Notes under the pieces: model-generated | Told to the model about the DNA's origin: nothing | The model's database searches: none | Seen by the model: the letters and a program-made list of their open reading frames with translations, nothing else | Position numbers and translations under genes: made by a program | Shown here: positions 7,878-15,828 of the stretch, in pieces | Numbering within the stretch: position 1 is the first letter of the stretch | Layout of the letters: every line of letters starts with the position of its first letter | Assembly (NCBI RefSeq): GCF_029948085.1 | Contig: NZ_JARZZP010000002.1 | Location: 62,001-126,000 of the forward strand | Direction: 5' to 3' | Origin: Streptococcus taonis | GTDB lineage: Bacteria > Bacillota > Bacilli > Lactobacillales > Streptococcaceae | Length of the DNA: 64,000 nucleotides

Positions 7878-8530
7878 TTTCTCTCCAATTTATAACCAAC
7901 ATTGCGCACGGTAAGAATACAGTCTAAATCCAATTTTTTCCGTAGTTCCTTGATATAGACATCGATCACTCTGTCAAAAGGAACCTCATCTGTCATCTTC
8001 CATACAGCATCGATAATCTGCGACCGTGTTAAGGCTCGACCTTCATTTTTGACCAGATAATCTAAGATTTCTAGTTCTTTTGCATTCACAGGAACATCTT
8101 TCCCCGCCACACTAGCTCTATAACTGTCAAAATCAACCTTGGTATCCTTATAGGTAAAGGTACGACTTGCATCATAATAACGCTTGAAAATAGCATCTAC
8201 TCGTACCTTTAACAAAGATAGGGAAAAAGGCTTTTCTAGATATCCATCTGCTAGTGAGGCAAAGGCACTCATTTTATACTCTTCGTCCTGAAAGGCTGTC
8301 AACATCAAGACTGGAACTTGGCTGGTCTTACGGATTTCCGACAAAACCTCTAAACCATTGAGTTTAGGCATTTGAATGTCTAAGAGAACCAGAGCTATTT
8401 GGTGATTTGAAAATTGTTCTAAGGCTTCTTGACCATCTGCAGCCTGAATGGTTTCATAGCCACAATCCGCCAAGTAATCACTAATTCCCTCACGGATCAT
8501 GTCTTCATCTTCTACAATTAGAATTTTCAT
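7874..8530 (-). CDS. vncR: Response regulator VncR (OmpR family)
   Basis: A 218-residue regulator. The receiver domain has the acidic pair in VEDED, the phospho-acceptor Asp about 51 in LVLLDIQMPK, and Lys in LEKPFS. The C-terminal OmpR-type winged helix ends with RNVGYKLE. It lies directly upstream of vncS with an ATGA overlap. The gene follows vex3 after a terminator-like hairpin, so it may have partly separate transcription. An 11-bp spaced direct repeat at the vex promoter is a plausible target for this regulator. Confidence 0.94.
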   Translation of the reverse strand: MKILIVEDEDMIREGISDYLADCGYETIQAADGQEALEQFSNHQIALVLLDIQMPKLNGLEVLSEIRKTSQVPVLMLTAFQDEEYKMSAFASLADGYLEKPFSLSLLKVRVDAIFKRYYDASRTFTYKDTKVDFDSYRASVAGKDVPVNAKELEILDYLVKNEGRALTRSQIIDAVWKMTDEVPFDRVIDVYIKELRKKLDLDCILTVRNVGYKLERK

Positions 8531-8553
8531 ATAAATCCTTTTCTATCAAAAAT

Positions 8554-8593
8554 GCTACCTATATTATATCTCATTTGAGTGAGAATAGGTAGC
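8554..8593 (-). terminator. Hairpin between vex3 and vncR
   Basis: Nine-base arms GCTACCTAT and ATAGGTAGC, with an inner TCTCA/TGAGA stem, followed on the minus strand by TTTTT. It fills almost the whole 70-base gap where pneumococcus carries pep27. Confidence 0.75.
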
Positions 8594-8600
8594 AGGTTTT

Positions 8601-9980
8601 TTATTCACTATCCAACAAGAGTTCTTTTGGTTGTTTAAAGAGGAAATTGCTTGAAGCAAGTGCCATAACTAATACTACCAATACCAAACCAAGTACAAAG
8701 ATGATGGCAAAGTCAGAAGGTTGAATGGAAATATCCAGACTTGAAAGTGTCTTGCTAAAGCCGTCCACTTCTGCACCACCACCGAGATTAGAGGCTTGTG
8801 CGGCCTTACTAGCCTGCTTAGCCACATCTGATGTGACATTGGCTAGTACTGTATTTCCAATAGCACGAGCAGTATAGTTAGCTAAGAAGTAGGCTGAAAT
8901 TAGTGCTGGAATTGCAATCATAACTGCTTCTGTGATAAATTGTCCTAGAATAGTTGCTTGTTTAAGACCAATTGAAAGGAGAATTCCAACCTCTTTACGA
9001 CGGGCGTTAATCCAAAGCGTGAGTAATAGACCAAGTAGGAGAACTGAGAAGCCTAAGCTACCCCAGAAAAGCAGATTAGCCATCTTGTACATGCCTGAGA
9101 TAGATTGTTCAAGGGCAGGGTAGTTAGATGAACTCTTAATCAAGCTATACATCTTCCAGTTGATACCGTTGATAGACCCTAATTCTTGCATGACACTATC
9201 GAGGTTCTTATCTCCAGCTACAAAGAAGGTAGCATCGCCATAAATAGCTGTATCTTCTGTATAACCATAGAGTTGGGCAGCTGTGTGAATATCTGTGATA
9301 GCTGTATTCTCATAGAGTTCTTGTGAATAGGTCACAGCAGATTTGTTATGTCCATCAAAAAGTCCTTTGATCGTTACTTCTACTGTTTCCTTAACTCCTT
9401 TTTCATTATCGGCATCGTAGATATTGGAGTTGAGTGTTACCTTGTCTCCCACCTTCCAACCGTGTTTAGCAGCCAAGTCTTTGTGCATGAGAATCTGGTA
9501 TTTGTCATCGTTTGTTAAATGTTCTCCTTCGACCAGTTTGTAAGAGCCTGAAACAAACTTGTCTTCTTTAGAAGAGTCATTAACCCCTGTTATCATCAAG
9601 CTACTTCCAAAACGTTGAGCTCGATCTGGCGTTAGATTTTTCTTGGTTTCAGGTGTCTCAATCAATTCGTAGCCTGTTAAATCACCGATAGCATTAATCC
9701 GTTTGATGTAGGATTCGATGGCTTTATTTTCAGTAATTTTTTTAATATCTTCACCCTTAATATTCCCTGCACCACGTGGAGTTCCTTGGTTGACTCTACG
9801 ATTGATTTGCATCGAAAAACTATTGGTGATATTTTTAAAGGTTTCTTGAGAAGCCTTGGCTGTCGCACCCTTGATAGACAAGCCGACCAAACTCAAACTA
9901 GCCATCAAGAGAATGATGAGAAAGATCACAAGCGACTTAAAGAATTTTCTTGTGACATAGGCAAATGCGTTGTGTAACAT
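8601..9980 (-). CDS. vex3: ABC transporter permease Vex3
   Basis: A 459-residue FtsX/MacB-type permease. One membrane helix at residues 14-38 is followed by a large extracellular MacB-like domain of about 270 residues, then three helices near the C-terminus (about 300-330, 350-370, 425-445). RKEVGILLSIGLKQATI is the typical FtsX cytoplasmic loop. With Vex1 and the ATPase Vex2 it forms a MacB-like transporter. The last of three vex genes. The exported or sensed molecule is unknown here, since Pep27 is not encoded. Confidence 0.92.
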   Translation of the reverse strand: MLHNAFAYVTRKFFKSLVIFLIILLMASLSLVGLSIKGATAKASQETFKNITNSFSMQINRRVNQGTPRGAGNIKGEDIKKITENKAIESYIKRINAIGDLTGYELIETPETKKNLTPDRAQRFGSSLMITGVNDSSKEDKFVSGSYKLVEGEHLTNDDKYQILMHKDLAAKHGWKVGDKVTLNSNIYDADNEKGVKETVEVTIKGLFDGHNKSAVTYSQELYENTAITDIHTAAQLYGYTEDTAIYGDATFFVAGDKNLDSVMQELGSINGINWKMYSLIKSSSNYPALEQSISGMYKMANLLFWGSLGFSVLLLGLLLTLWINARRKEVGILLSIGLKQATILGQFITEAVMIAIPALISAYFLANYTARAIGNTVLANVTSDVAKQASKAAQASNLGGGAEVDGFSKTLSSLDISIQPSDFAIIFVLGLVLVVLVMALASSNFLFKQPKELLLDSE

Positions 9981-10034
9981 AAGATTCCTTTCTAGGTTTA
10001 CTTTGCTTAGTAGAAATTTTGTTTTTTCAGCTGA

Positions 10035-10682
10035 TTAATGACTACTATTTCTAATTTCAGTCAGTTTTTTATCCTTCAATTCAAGTGTAATATCTGACGT
10101 CTGTGCTACTTCCTTACTGTGGGTCACAACAATCACACACTTGCCTGTTTTCTCAGCGAGAGATTTGAGCAAATCGATGATATCTCCAGCAGTCTTAGGA
10201 TCCAAGTTTCCTGTTGGTTCATCTGCTAAAATCACTGGTGCTTCCGATACAAGACTACGAGCAATGGCAACCCGTTGTTGCTGTCCACCTGATAATTGGA
10301 GAACATTCCGCTTGATTTGACTTTCATCTAAACCAAGTTCAAGAAGGGTATCCTTGCTAGCTTTTTTATTAACCAAGCGGATATTTTCCAATGGAGAAAG
10401 ATAATCAATCAGGTTATAGTTTTGAAAAACAAGGGAAATGTGGTGCATACGGTGATAAGAATATCCTTGTTCACGAATATCCTTGCCTTCGAATAAGATA
10501 GCTCCTTCGACTGGGCTATCAAGTCCTGCTAATAGAGACAAGAGTGTGGATTTCCCGGCTCCTGATTCTCCGATAATACTATAAAACTTGCCTGGTTCAA
10601 AATCGTAATTAATTTTATATAATACTGCTTCTGCAGTGTTCTTATAACGATAAGTAAGATCTTGTAATTGTAGTAAAGTCAT
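10035..10682 (-). CDS. vex2: ABC transporter ATP-binding protein Vex2
   Basis: A 215-residue MacB/LolD-type ATPase: Walker [11 protein letters not shown] loop, signature LSGGQQQR, Walker [14 protein letters not shown]-loop VTHSKE. The start at 10682 (MTLLQLQDL) has AAGGAGA six bases upstream and lies 13 bases after the vex1 stop; a frame extension to 10760 would run into vex1. It drives the Vex1-Vex3 permease pair. Confidence 0.94.
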   Translation of the reverse strand: MTLLQLQDLTYRYKNTAEAVLYKINYDFEPGKFYSIIGESGAGKSTLLSLLAGLDSPVEGAILFEGKDIREQGYSYHRMHHISLVFQNYNLIDYLSPLENIRLVNKKASKDTLLELGLDESQIKRNVLQLSGGQQQRVAIARSLVSEAPVILADEPTGNLDPKTAGDIIDLLKSLAEKTGKCVIVVTHSKEVAQTSDITLELKDKKLTEIRNSSH

Positions 10683-10695
10683 GATTTCTCCTTTA

Positions 10696-11973
10696 TTAAC
10701 TGATGGATGATAAAATTTCTTTCGGTGATTTTCTAAATAAAAATAGGAAACAAAGTGCAACTGACAAGCAGCTAATTATAAGTAGGAAAATATAAGATTC
10801 TCCAAATGATAGAAGACTTGTTGAAAGGTTCGTTGCTTTTGCTAGCGTATCTTGTAGGGCAGCTTGGTCGCCACTTGCTAGTACAGTTTTTAAAAGATAG
10901 GAAGTAATGGCATTTCCTGCAAGAAATGCTGGTAGAATTGCTGCCAATGAAACCAGAATGACTTCTAGACAGAATTGGCTATAGATTGCTCCTTTTCCCT
11001 TACCTAGCGCCAATAAAATACCAACCTCGTAAACTCGCTCTCGTAACCAAAGGGACAAGACCAAGACCAGAGCTCCTACACCAGCAATCATAATGCCATA
11101 GAGGAAAATTTGGAGGAAGGTTTGGAAGGTCGAAACGGAATCCTTGATTTGTTCAAAAGCCTTATTTTCCTTTTCAACTTGGAAACCTTGGTTTTCAAGG
11201 GATAACTTTTCAACCTCTTGAATGATGCTATCCATATCTTTGGGATTTTCTAGATAGAAACGAGCGGCAGTAACTTGAGCTTCCTTATTTCCAAGAAGAG
11301 TTTGGCTACTTTCGTAGTCTGTATAGACCGTGTTTTCACTAAAATCTGAGCTAAGACCAGTGAATTTTTCTTGCTTCTTACCTGAGAAAATACCTACGAT
11401 TTCATAGTCTAGCCTTTGTCCACTATTTCCTTCTACTTGACCAAGATTTAAGCTAATCTTATCTCCTACTTTTAGATTGTTTTTCTTGGCTAAATCTTCA
11501 TGGATTAAGATTTTTTTGCTATCTCCTTTTTCTAAATGCCTTCCTTCTTTAAGGGTAAAGGCAGAGCTAGTAAAGGAGACATCCTTAGAGGAATCTTCTA
11601 AAGCTATCAAACTGATGAGATTTTTTTCAGCCTCTGTCAAATCATCCCTTTGAATACTTTGTTCTCCAGTAACGACTTCTTTGTCAGTTAACTTGGCTAT
11701 TGTTTCTAGCTCAGGTGAAATCTTCTCAAGACCCTTTATCTTTTTAAGGTCATCTAGTTGAGACAGTTGAAAAGTCTGATCTGCTTCTATTCTTTTAATA
11801 GAAAAAGACGTATTCAATGAGCGATAGAGATTATTTTCTACTGTTTTGTTGGACTTCATAAGCGTCAGACAAGCCGATATTCCAGCCAATAAGACAAATA
11901 GAATCAAGAATAATATGAGACTTCTCAGTCGTTTTCTGCTGACGTAAGCCCAAGCTCTTTGAGTGGGATTCAT
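10696..11973 (-). CDS. vex1: ABC transporter permease Vex1
   Basis: A 425-residue FtsX-family permease related in architecture to Vex3: N-terminal helix at about 17-36, extracellular MacB-like domain, three C-terminal helices. VYEVGILLALGKGKGAIYS is the FtsX loop. The chosen ATG at 11973 (MNPTQRAWAYVSRKR) has GGAGGT seven bases upstream; a longer frame reaching 12063 crosses the promoter. First gene of the vex-vnc operon. Confidence 0.92.
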   Translation of the reverse strand: MNPTQRAWAYVSRKRLRSLILFLILFVLLAGISACLTLMKSNKTVENNLYRSLNTSFSIKRIEADQTFQLSQLDDLKKIKGLEKISPELETIAKLTDKEVVTGEQSIQRDDLTEAEKNLISLIALEDSSKDVSFTSSAFTLKEGRHLEKGDSKKILIHEDLAKKNNLKVGDKISLNLGQVEGNSGQRLDYEIVGIFSGKKQEKFTGLSSDFSENTVYTDYESSQTLLGNKEAQVTAARFYLENPKDMDSIIQEVEKLSLENQGFQVEKENKAFEQIKDSVSTFQTFLQIFLYGIMIAGVGALVLVLSLWLRERVYEVGILLALGKGKGAIYSQFCLEVILVSLAAILPAFLAGNAITSYLLKTVLASGDQAALQDTLAKATNLSTSLLSFGESYIFLLIISCLSVALCFLFLFRKSPKEILSSIS

Positions 11974-11998
11974 ATAGCACCTCCATATTTGTAAAACC

Positions 11999-12032
11999 AT
12001 TATAATATTCAAATATGAAATGTTTATGAAAT
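11999..12032 (-). promoter_or_regulatory. vex promoter with 11-bp spaced direct repeats
   Basis: Minus-strand -10 TATAAT (11999-12004) lacks a good -35. In its place are two copies of ATTTCATA (12025-12032 and 12014-12021) spaced exactly 11 bp apart, the arrangement that OmpR-family response regulators bind to activate weak promoters. VncR is the obvious candidate. Sequence is seen; the regulator assignment is inferred. Confidence 0.65.
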
Positions 12033-12067
12033 CACAAAAAAAGAGCAAAATCTTTGCCCTCATTTTG

Positions 12068-12104
12068 ATAAAAAAATAAAGAGCTAGCCAAAGCTAACTC
12101 TTTT
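12068..12104 (-). terminator. tRNA-Leu terminator
   Basis: GAGTTAGC TTTG GCTAGCTC hairpin (12081-12100) immediately after the tRNA, followed on the minus strand by TTTATTTTTTTATC. Confidence 0.88.
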
Positions 12105-12108
12105 CCTA

Positions 12109-12194
12109 TGCGGAGAGAGGGACTTGAACCCTCACGACCTAAAGCGGTCACAGGATCCTTAGTCCTGCGCGTCTGCCAATTCCGCCATCCCCGC
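12109..12194 (-). tRNA. tRNA-Leu (anticodon AAG)
   Basis: An 86-nt class II tRNA. The 5' GCGGGGA pairs with TCTCCGC, the anticodon stem-loop is CAGGA CTAAGGA TCCTG with AAG at the tip, and there is a long variable arm TGACCGCTTTAGGTCG typical of leucine tRNAs. CCA is not encoded. Confidence 0.95.
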
Positions 12195-12209
12195 GTCGAT
12201 TACTTTACT

Positions 12210-12238
12210 AGTATATCAACTTTCACAAACTTTGTCAA
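12210..12238 (-). promoter_or_regulatory. tRNA-Leu promoter
   Basis: Perfect -35 TTGACA (12233-12238), 17-bp spacer, -10 TATACT (12210-12215). Confidence 0.87.
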
Positions 12239-12275
12239 CACTTTTTTCAGATTTTTTTCAGATTTTTTGAATACA

Positions 12276-12851
12276 TTATTCTTTGATTTCAACTAGGTTT
12301 TCATCAAGGAGTTTCGCTCCTAATGTATTCTTAAAATGTCCAAGTGCAAACTGGTGATTTTCAGGCCAAATGGATGCGACTGCTGGCTTAACAACTTCTA
12401 TCTGATACCCAAGATTATAGGCATCAATAGCCGTATGCAATACACAGATATCTGTCAGAACACCTGTTAAGATGACTGTATCCACGCGACGCTCTCTCAG
12501 ACGGATATCCAAATCTGTGCCAGAAAAAGCCGAATAGTGACGTTTATCCATCCAGAAAACACGACTATCCTGGGCCTGTTCCTGATAAAATTCAGCTAAC
12601 TTACCATATAGATTACGCCCACTAGTCCCAATAAGGTTATGAGGGGGAAATAGTTTACTTTCTGGATGAAAGACATCATTTTCCTCATGAGCATCAATGG
12701 TAAAGAAAATATAATCTCCACGGTCAAATGCTAATCTAGTTACCTGATTGATTGCTTCTGATATTTCTTGAGCAGGAGCTCCTGCTGTCAATTTTCCATA
12801 ATCCGCTACAAAATCTTCTGTATAGTCAATCGAAATTAAAGCCTTAGCCAT
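12276..12851 (-). CDS. pncA: Nicotinamidase
   Basis: Hydrolyses nicotinamide to nicotinate in NAD salvage. The 191-residue isochorismatase-fold protein has the catalytic Asp in SIDYTEDFV (Asp9), the Lys in WMDKRHYSAF, and the nucleophile Cys in LTGVLTDICVLHT. The start shares one base with the codY stop (TAATG), so the two are translationally coupled. PncB and NadE of the same pathway are encoded at 21250-23531. The equivalent pneumococcal protein is a characterised nicotinamidase. Confidence 0.93.
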   Translation of the reverse strand: MAKALISIDYTEDFVADYGKLTAGAPAQEISEAINQVTRLAFDRGDYIFFTIDAHEENDVFHPESKLFPPHNLIGTSGRNLYGKLAEFYQEQAQDSRVFWMDKRHYSAFSGTDLDIRLRERRVDTVILTGVLTDICVLHTAIDAYNLGYQIEVVKPAVASIWPENHQFALGHFKNTLGAKLLDENLVEIKE

Positions 12852-13639
12852 TAATAGTCCCTCTTTTTCACTTCTTCAAAGATATCTGGGATCAAGACCT
12901 TAAGATAAGTTCCCTTCATCCCCAGTGAACGACTTTCAATAATTCCTGCTGATTCGAGTTTTCGAAGGGCATTGACAATCACAGAACGCGTAATACCGAT
13001 ACGGTCTGCAATGACTGACGCAGTTAATTGTCCTTCATTGCCATTCAATTCAGCCAAAATAGCTGACACTGCTCGTAACTCAGAGTAAGAAAGAGTGTTG
13101 ACTGCCATCGTTACGGCTGTACGACGACGGATATTTTTCTCGTCTTCTTCACGTTGGAAGTTCAAAAGCTGAATACCAACCACCGTACTAGCAATCTCAA
13201 CAAGAATCAAATCCTCATCTTCGAATTTTTTGTCATTACGCCAAATAATCAAAGAACCCAAACGAATCCCAGAAACATGGATTGGAGCAATTGTTGTCAA
13301 ACCTTCTGAGAAATCTGCACGACTCTCAACTGGAAAGATGCTTAATTCGTGATCTACAGTCAGATTTGCTTCTGTATCGTAAATCATGTTTGCACCTTGA
13401 ATATAGTCCTCAGGAAAAATTTTTGATTGGAAAAATTGCTCTACGCGATCTGTATTGGTTTTGTAACGCATGAAATATCCCAAAAGACGTCCCTTACTAT
13501 TTAGGATACAAGCGTTGCAATCAATAATATCCGCTAATTGGCGTGTGATGGCATTATATGGAAGATCATCTTGTAATTTCTCCTCCGCACGCTTCAGGAT
13601 AGACGTAATTTTTCTCGTTTTTTCTAATAAATGTGCCAT
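12851..13639 (-). CDS. codY: Global nutritional repressor CodY
   Basis: A 262-residue GTP- and branched-chain amino acid-sensing repressor. The N-terminal GAF domain spans about residues 1-155; the winged helix-turn-helix ([20 protein letters not shown]) lies near 205-225. GAGGTG precedes the ATG. It is co-transcribed with pncA. A near-consensus CodY box directly upstream of its -35 indicates autoregulation, and the same 15-mer occurs at livJ. In S. pneumoniae codY is reported essential unless suppressor mutations arise. Confidence 0.97.
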   Translation of the reverse strand: MAHLLEKTRKITSILKRAEEKLQDDLPYNAITRQLADIIDCNACILNSKGRLLGYFMRYKTNTDRVEQFFQSKIFPEDYIQGANMIYDTEANLTVDHELSIFPVESRADFSEGLTTIAPIHVSGIRLGSLIIWRNDKKFEDEDLILVEIASTVVGIQLLNFQREEDEKNIRRRTAVTMAVNTLSYSELRAVSAILAELNGNEGQLTASVIADRIGITRSVIVNALRKLESAGIIESRSLGMKGTYLKVLIPDIFEEVKKRDY

Positions 13640-13665
13640 TTTTCACCTCGTATTTAATCGCTTCC

Positions 13666-13694
13666 ATTATATCATAAATTGATCATTATTTCAA
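13666..13694 (-). promoter_or_regulatory. codY promoter
   Basis: -35 TTGAAA (13689-13694), 17-bp spacer, -10 TATAAT with TGA extension (13666-13671). Leader of about 20 nt. Confidence 0.82.
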
Positions 13695-13695
13695 T

Positions 13696-13710
13696 AATTA
13701 TCTGAAAATT
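13696..13710. promoter_or_regulatory. CodY box upstream of codY
   Basis: AATTATCTGAAAATT differs from the consensus AATTTTCWGAAAATT at one position and sits one base from the -35 of the codY promoter. The identical 15-mer occurs at 56628-56642 in the livJ promoter. Autoregulation is inferred. Confidence 0.75.
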
Positions 13711-13772
13711 GTTTATTGAATTGCAATTTATGACTGTTCGAAAATTTTTACTAGTTTTTTCTAATTTACTTG

Positions 13773-13801
13773 TTGACAGCTTCCAAAATTTTTGATAATA
13801 T
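13773..13801 (+). promoter_or_regulatory. Promoter of putative small RNA
   Basis: Consensus -35 TTGACA (13773-13778), 17-bp spacer, -10 TAATAT (13796-13801); an overlapping TATAAT lies at 13799-13804. It points away from codY toward a terminator about 100 bases on, with no reading frame between. Confidence 0.65.
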
Positions 13802-13807
13802 AATATT

Positions 13808-13910
13808 ACAAGATAACAAATATATAAATCTATTTTCTCGTATTAAATTTCTCTTGACTCTCGGTCTCCTTATATATAAAAGCGATCCACCTCAGTGAAC
13901 CGCTTTTTTT
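13808..13910 (+). ncRNA. Putative small RNA between codY and the DEAD helicase
   Basis: Predicted transcript of about 100 nt from the promoter at 13773-13801 to the terminator hairpin at 13882-13903 followed by seven T. It has no ribosome binding site with a start codon. A predicted single-stranded stretch contains TCTCCTTAT, complementary to Shine-Dalgarno sequences (AAGGAGA), a feature shared by several streptococcal regulatory RNAs. No CiaR-type TTTAAG repeat is present in the promoter, so it is not an obvious ccn RNA. Not recognised as a named family. Confidence 0.5.
13878..13910. terminator. Bidirectional terminator (small RNA / cshA)
   Basis: Nine-bp stem GCGATCCAC CTCA GTGAACCGC (13882-13903) flanked by AAAA on the left and TTTTTTT on the right. 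It ends the DEAD-helicase gene on the minus strand and the putative small RNA on the plus strand. Confidence 0.82.
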
Positions 13911-13911
13911 A

Positions 13912-15489
13912 TTATTTATCACCCTTGTTACGGATTACAAAACCAGTTTTCTTCTCGCTTGAAGTATTGCGTGGTTTTTTATTATCCTTACGGTAACGTT
14001 TTTCCTTCTCAAAGCGGTCGTTTTTGCGACTGCCTTTTTTGAAGTCATCTCGACGTTCACCACGACGATTGTCGCGACGGCGATCACGATCTCGACGTTC
14101 CTCACCACGACGTCCTCCCTTGCCTTTACCACCGAAGCCATTACCTGATGGTTTAAATGGCAGTGGTTTCTCACGCGCAATTTCAACTTCTGGAAGACTA
14201 TCTGGATCCTGAACTGTCAAACTTAGAATGTACATTGCCAATTCTTCTGGGCTGAATTCAGCTGCCAATTTACGGGCATCTTTTGCGAATTTGTCAAAGT
14301 TTCCACGAACAGTCTCATCGGCAAAGTCACGTTCAATTTTCTTCAATGCAACATGCTTTTTAGCTTGGAAGGCTTCTTCTGCTGTCGCAGGTTTCAAGCC
14401 CTTCATGCGTTTCTTGGTCAAGTTTTCGATGATTTGGAGGTAGCCCATCTCATTTGGTGCTACGAAAGTAATCGATTGACCTGACTTACCAGCACGACCT
14501 GTACGACCAATACGGTGAACATAGCTTTCAGGATCTTGTGGGATGTCATAGTTGTAGACATGTGTTACACCAGAGATATCCAAACCACGAGCCGCAACGT
14601 CCGTTGCTACGAGGACATCCAGATTGCCATTTTTAAAATCGCGAAGGACACGAAGACGTTTGTTTTGGTCCAAATCTCCATGAATCCCTTCTGCACGGAA
14701 GCCACGGATTTTCAGACCACGAGTCAACTCATCTACACGACGTTTTGTACGACCGAAGACAATAGACAACTCAGGCTGTTCAACGTCCATAAGACGAGTC
14801 ATGGTGTCAAATTTTTCTTGTTCCTTGACACGGATATAGTACTGATCAACTAGTTCAGTTGTCAACTCCTTGGCAGCAATCTTCACATGCTCAGGTTCTT
14901 TCATGAACTGAACCCCGATACGCTTGATAGCTTCAGGCATAGTTGCTGAAAAGAGCAAGGTTTGACGATTTTCTGGGACACGTGAGATGATAGCTTCGAT
15001 GTCCTCAAGGAAGCCCATGTTAAGCATCTCATCTGCTTCGTCAAGGATGAGAGTTTCAATATCTTGCAATTTCAAGGCCTTGCGTTTGATCAAATCTAGG
15101 AGACGACCAGGCGTTCCAACTACGATATGAGCTCCTGATTTAAGAGCCTTGATTTGTTTTTCAATACTTGAACCACCATAAACAGAACGGACTTTCACAC
15201 CCTTGCTACGACCAAAGCGGAAGAGTTCTTCCTGACTTTGAACAGCTAGTTCACGAGTTGGGGCGATGACCAAAGCTTGAATGGTTGCTTCTTCTGTACG
15301 AATCTTTTCAAGGGTTGGCAAACCAAAGGCAGCAGTTTTTCCTGTACCTGTTTGAGCTTGTCCGATAACATCTTTCCCTTCAAGAGCCAGAGGAATGGTT
15401 TGCTCTTGGATAGGACTTGCTTCTACAAATCCTGCTTTTTCAATTTCTGCCAATAAATCAGCAGAAAGGTTAAATTCATTAAATTTCAC
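13912..15489 (-). CDS. cshA: DEAD-box RNA helicase (CshA/DeaD type)
   Basis: A 525-residue ATP-dependent RNA helicase for RNA decay and ribosome assembly, often cold-induced. Motifs in order: Q motif ASPIQEQTIP, motif I AQTGTGKT (about 44-51), Ib TPGR, II DEAD, III SAT, V ARGLDISGVTHV, VI HRIGRTGRAG. The C-terminal tail (about 440-525) is rich in Arg, Gly, Lys and Asp, like RNA-binding RGG tails. AGAAGAG lies upstream of the ATG. A leader of about 130 nt with hairpins precedes the gene. The symbol is by analogy to Firmicute CshA. Confidence 0.93.
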   Translation of the reverse strand: MKFNEFNLSADLLAEIEKAGFVEASPIQEQTIPLALEGKDVIGQAQTGTGKTAAFGLPTLEKIRTEEATIQALVIAPTRELAVQSQEELFRFGRSKGVKVRSVYGGSSIEKQIKALKSGAHIVVGTPGRLLDLIKRKALKLQDIETLILDEADEMLNMGFLEDIEAIISRVPENRQTLLFSATMPEAIKRIGVQFMKEPEHVKIAAKELTTELVDQYYIRVKEQEKFDTMTRLMDVEQPELSIVFGRTKRRVDELTRGLKIRGFRAEGIHGDLDQNKRLRVLRDFKNGNLDVLVATDVAARGLDISGVTHVYNYDIPQDPESYVHRIGRTGRAGKSGQSITFVAPNEMGYLQIIENLTKKRMKGLKPATAEEAFQAKKHVALKKIERDFADETVRGNFDKFAKDARKLAAEFSPEELAMYILSLTVQDPDSLPEVEIAREKPLPFKPSGNGFGGKGKGGRRGEERRDRDRRRDNRRGERRDDFKKGSRKNDRFEKEKRYRKDNKKPRNTSSEKKTGFVIRNKGDK

Positions 15490-15660
15490 GTTACTCTTCT
15501 TTCTAAAGATGGTGCGAAGCCATCCTATAGCGCTTAGTTTATACTTTTCTTGTCATGACGTACTTTCATATCTTTTATGAAAGACCGTGTTGCTTCTTTT
15601 CCACTAAAGAAAAGTACTGCTTTTTTGCAACTTATCTAGTATAACACAAGAGAGGGTCAA
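15490..15660 (-). promoter_or_regulatory. Structured leader and promoter of the DEAD helicase gene
   Basis: An extended -10 (TGTTATACT) at about 15628-15636 would start a leader of roughly 130 nt. It contains the hairpins CTTTCAT/ATGAAAG (15572-15592) and GATGG/CCATC (15508-15524), the latter close to the ribosome binding site. Cold-shock helicase genes in other Firmicutes have long regulatory leaders, so post-transcriptional autoregulation is plausible. Confidence 0.45.
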
Positions 15661-15828
15661 AAGATAGTCTAACCTCCTGATTAAGTCATGTAAACGATTT
15701 TTCTATCGATTTGCTTCACTCAAAAAGTATTTGTTAGAGCATTCGGTTCCTGAAATGATTTTCCGTAGCAGATTTGTGCAAAAGTTTTTTTCTTATGCTA
15801 GAATGAAGTTCGAACAGGAGGAATAAAA
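15661..15828 (+). promoter_or_regulatory. Intergenic region with promoter of the flavoprotein reductase gene
   Basis: Contains an extended -10 TGCTAGAAT (15797-15805) on the plus strand and the ribosome binding site AGGAGGA (about 15816-15822) seven bases before the ATG. Nothing else recognisable. Pneumococcus carries, from memory, an oxalate:formate antiporter gene near here that is absent from this window. Confidence 0.5.

Noticed and set aside
8531..8577. A 15-codon frame in the vex3-vncR gap as a possible replacement for Pep27
   Set aside because: No ribosome binding site, and the frame is formed by the terminator arm.
13935..14212. Basic frames on both strands over the helicase C-terminal tail
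   Set aside because: Shadows of the Arg/Gly-rich tail of the DEAD-box helicase.
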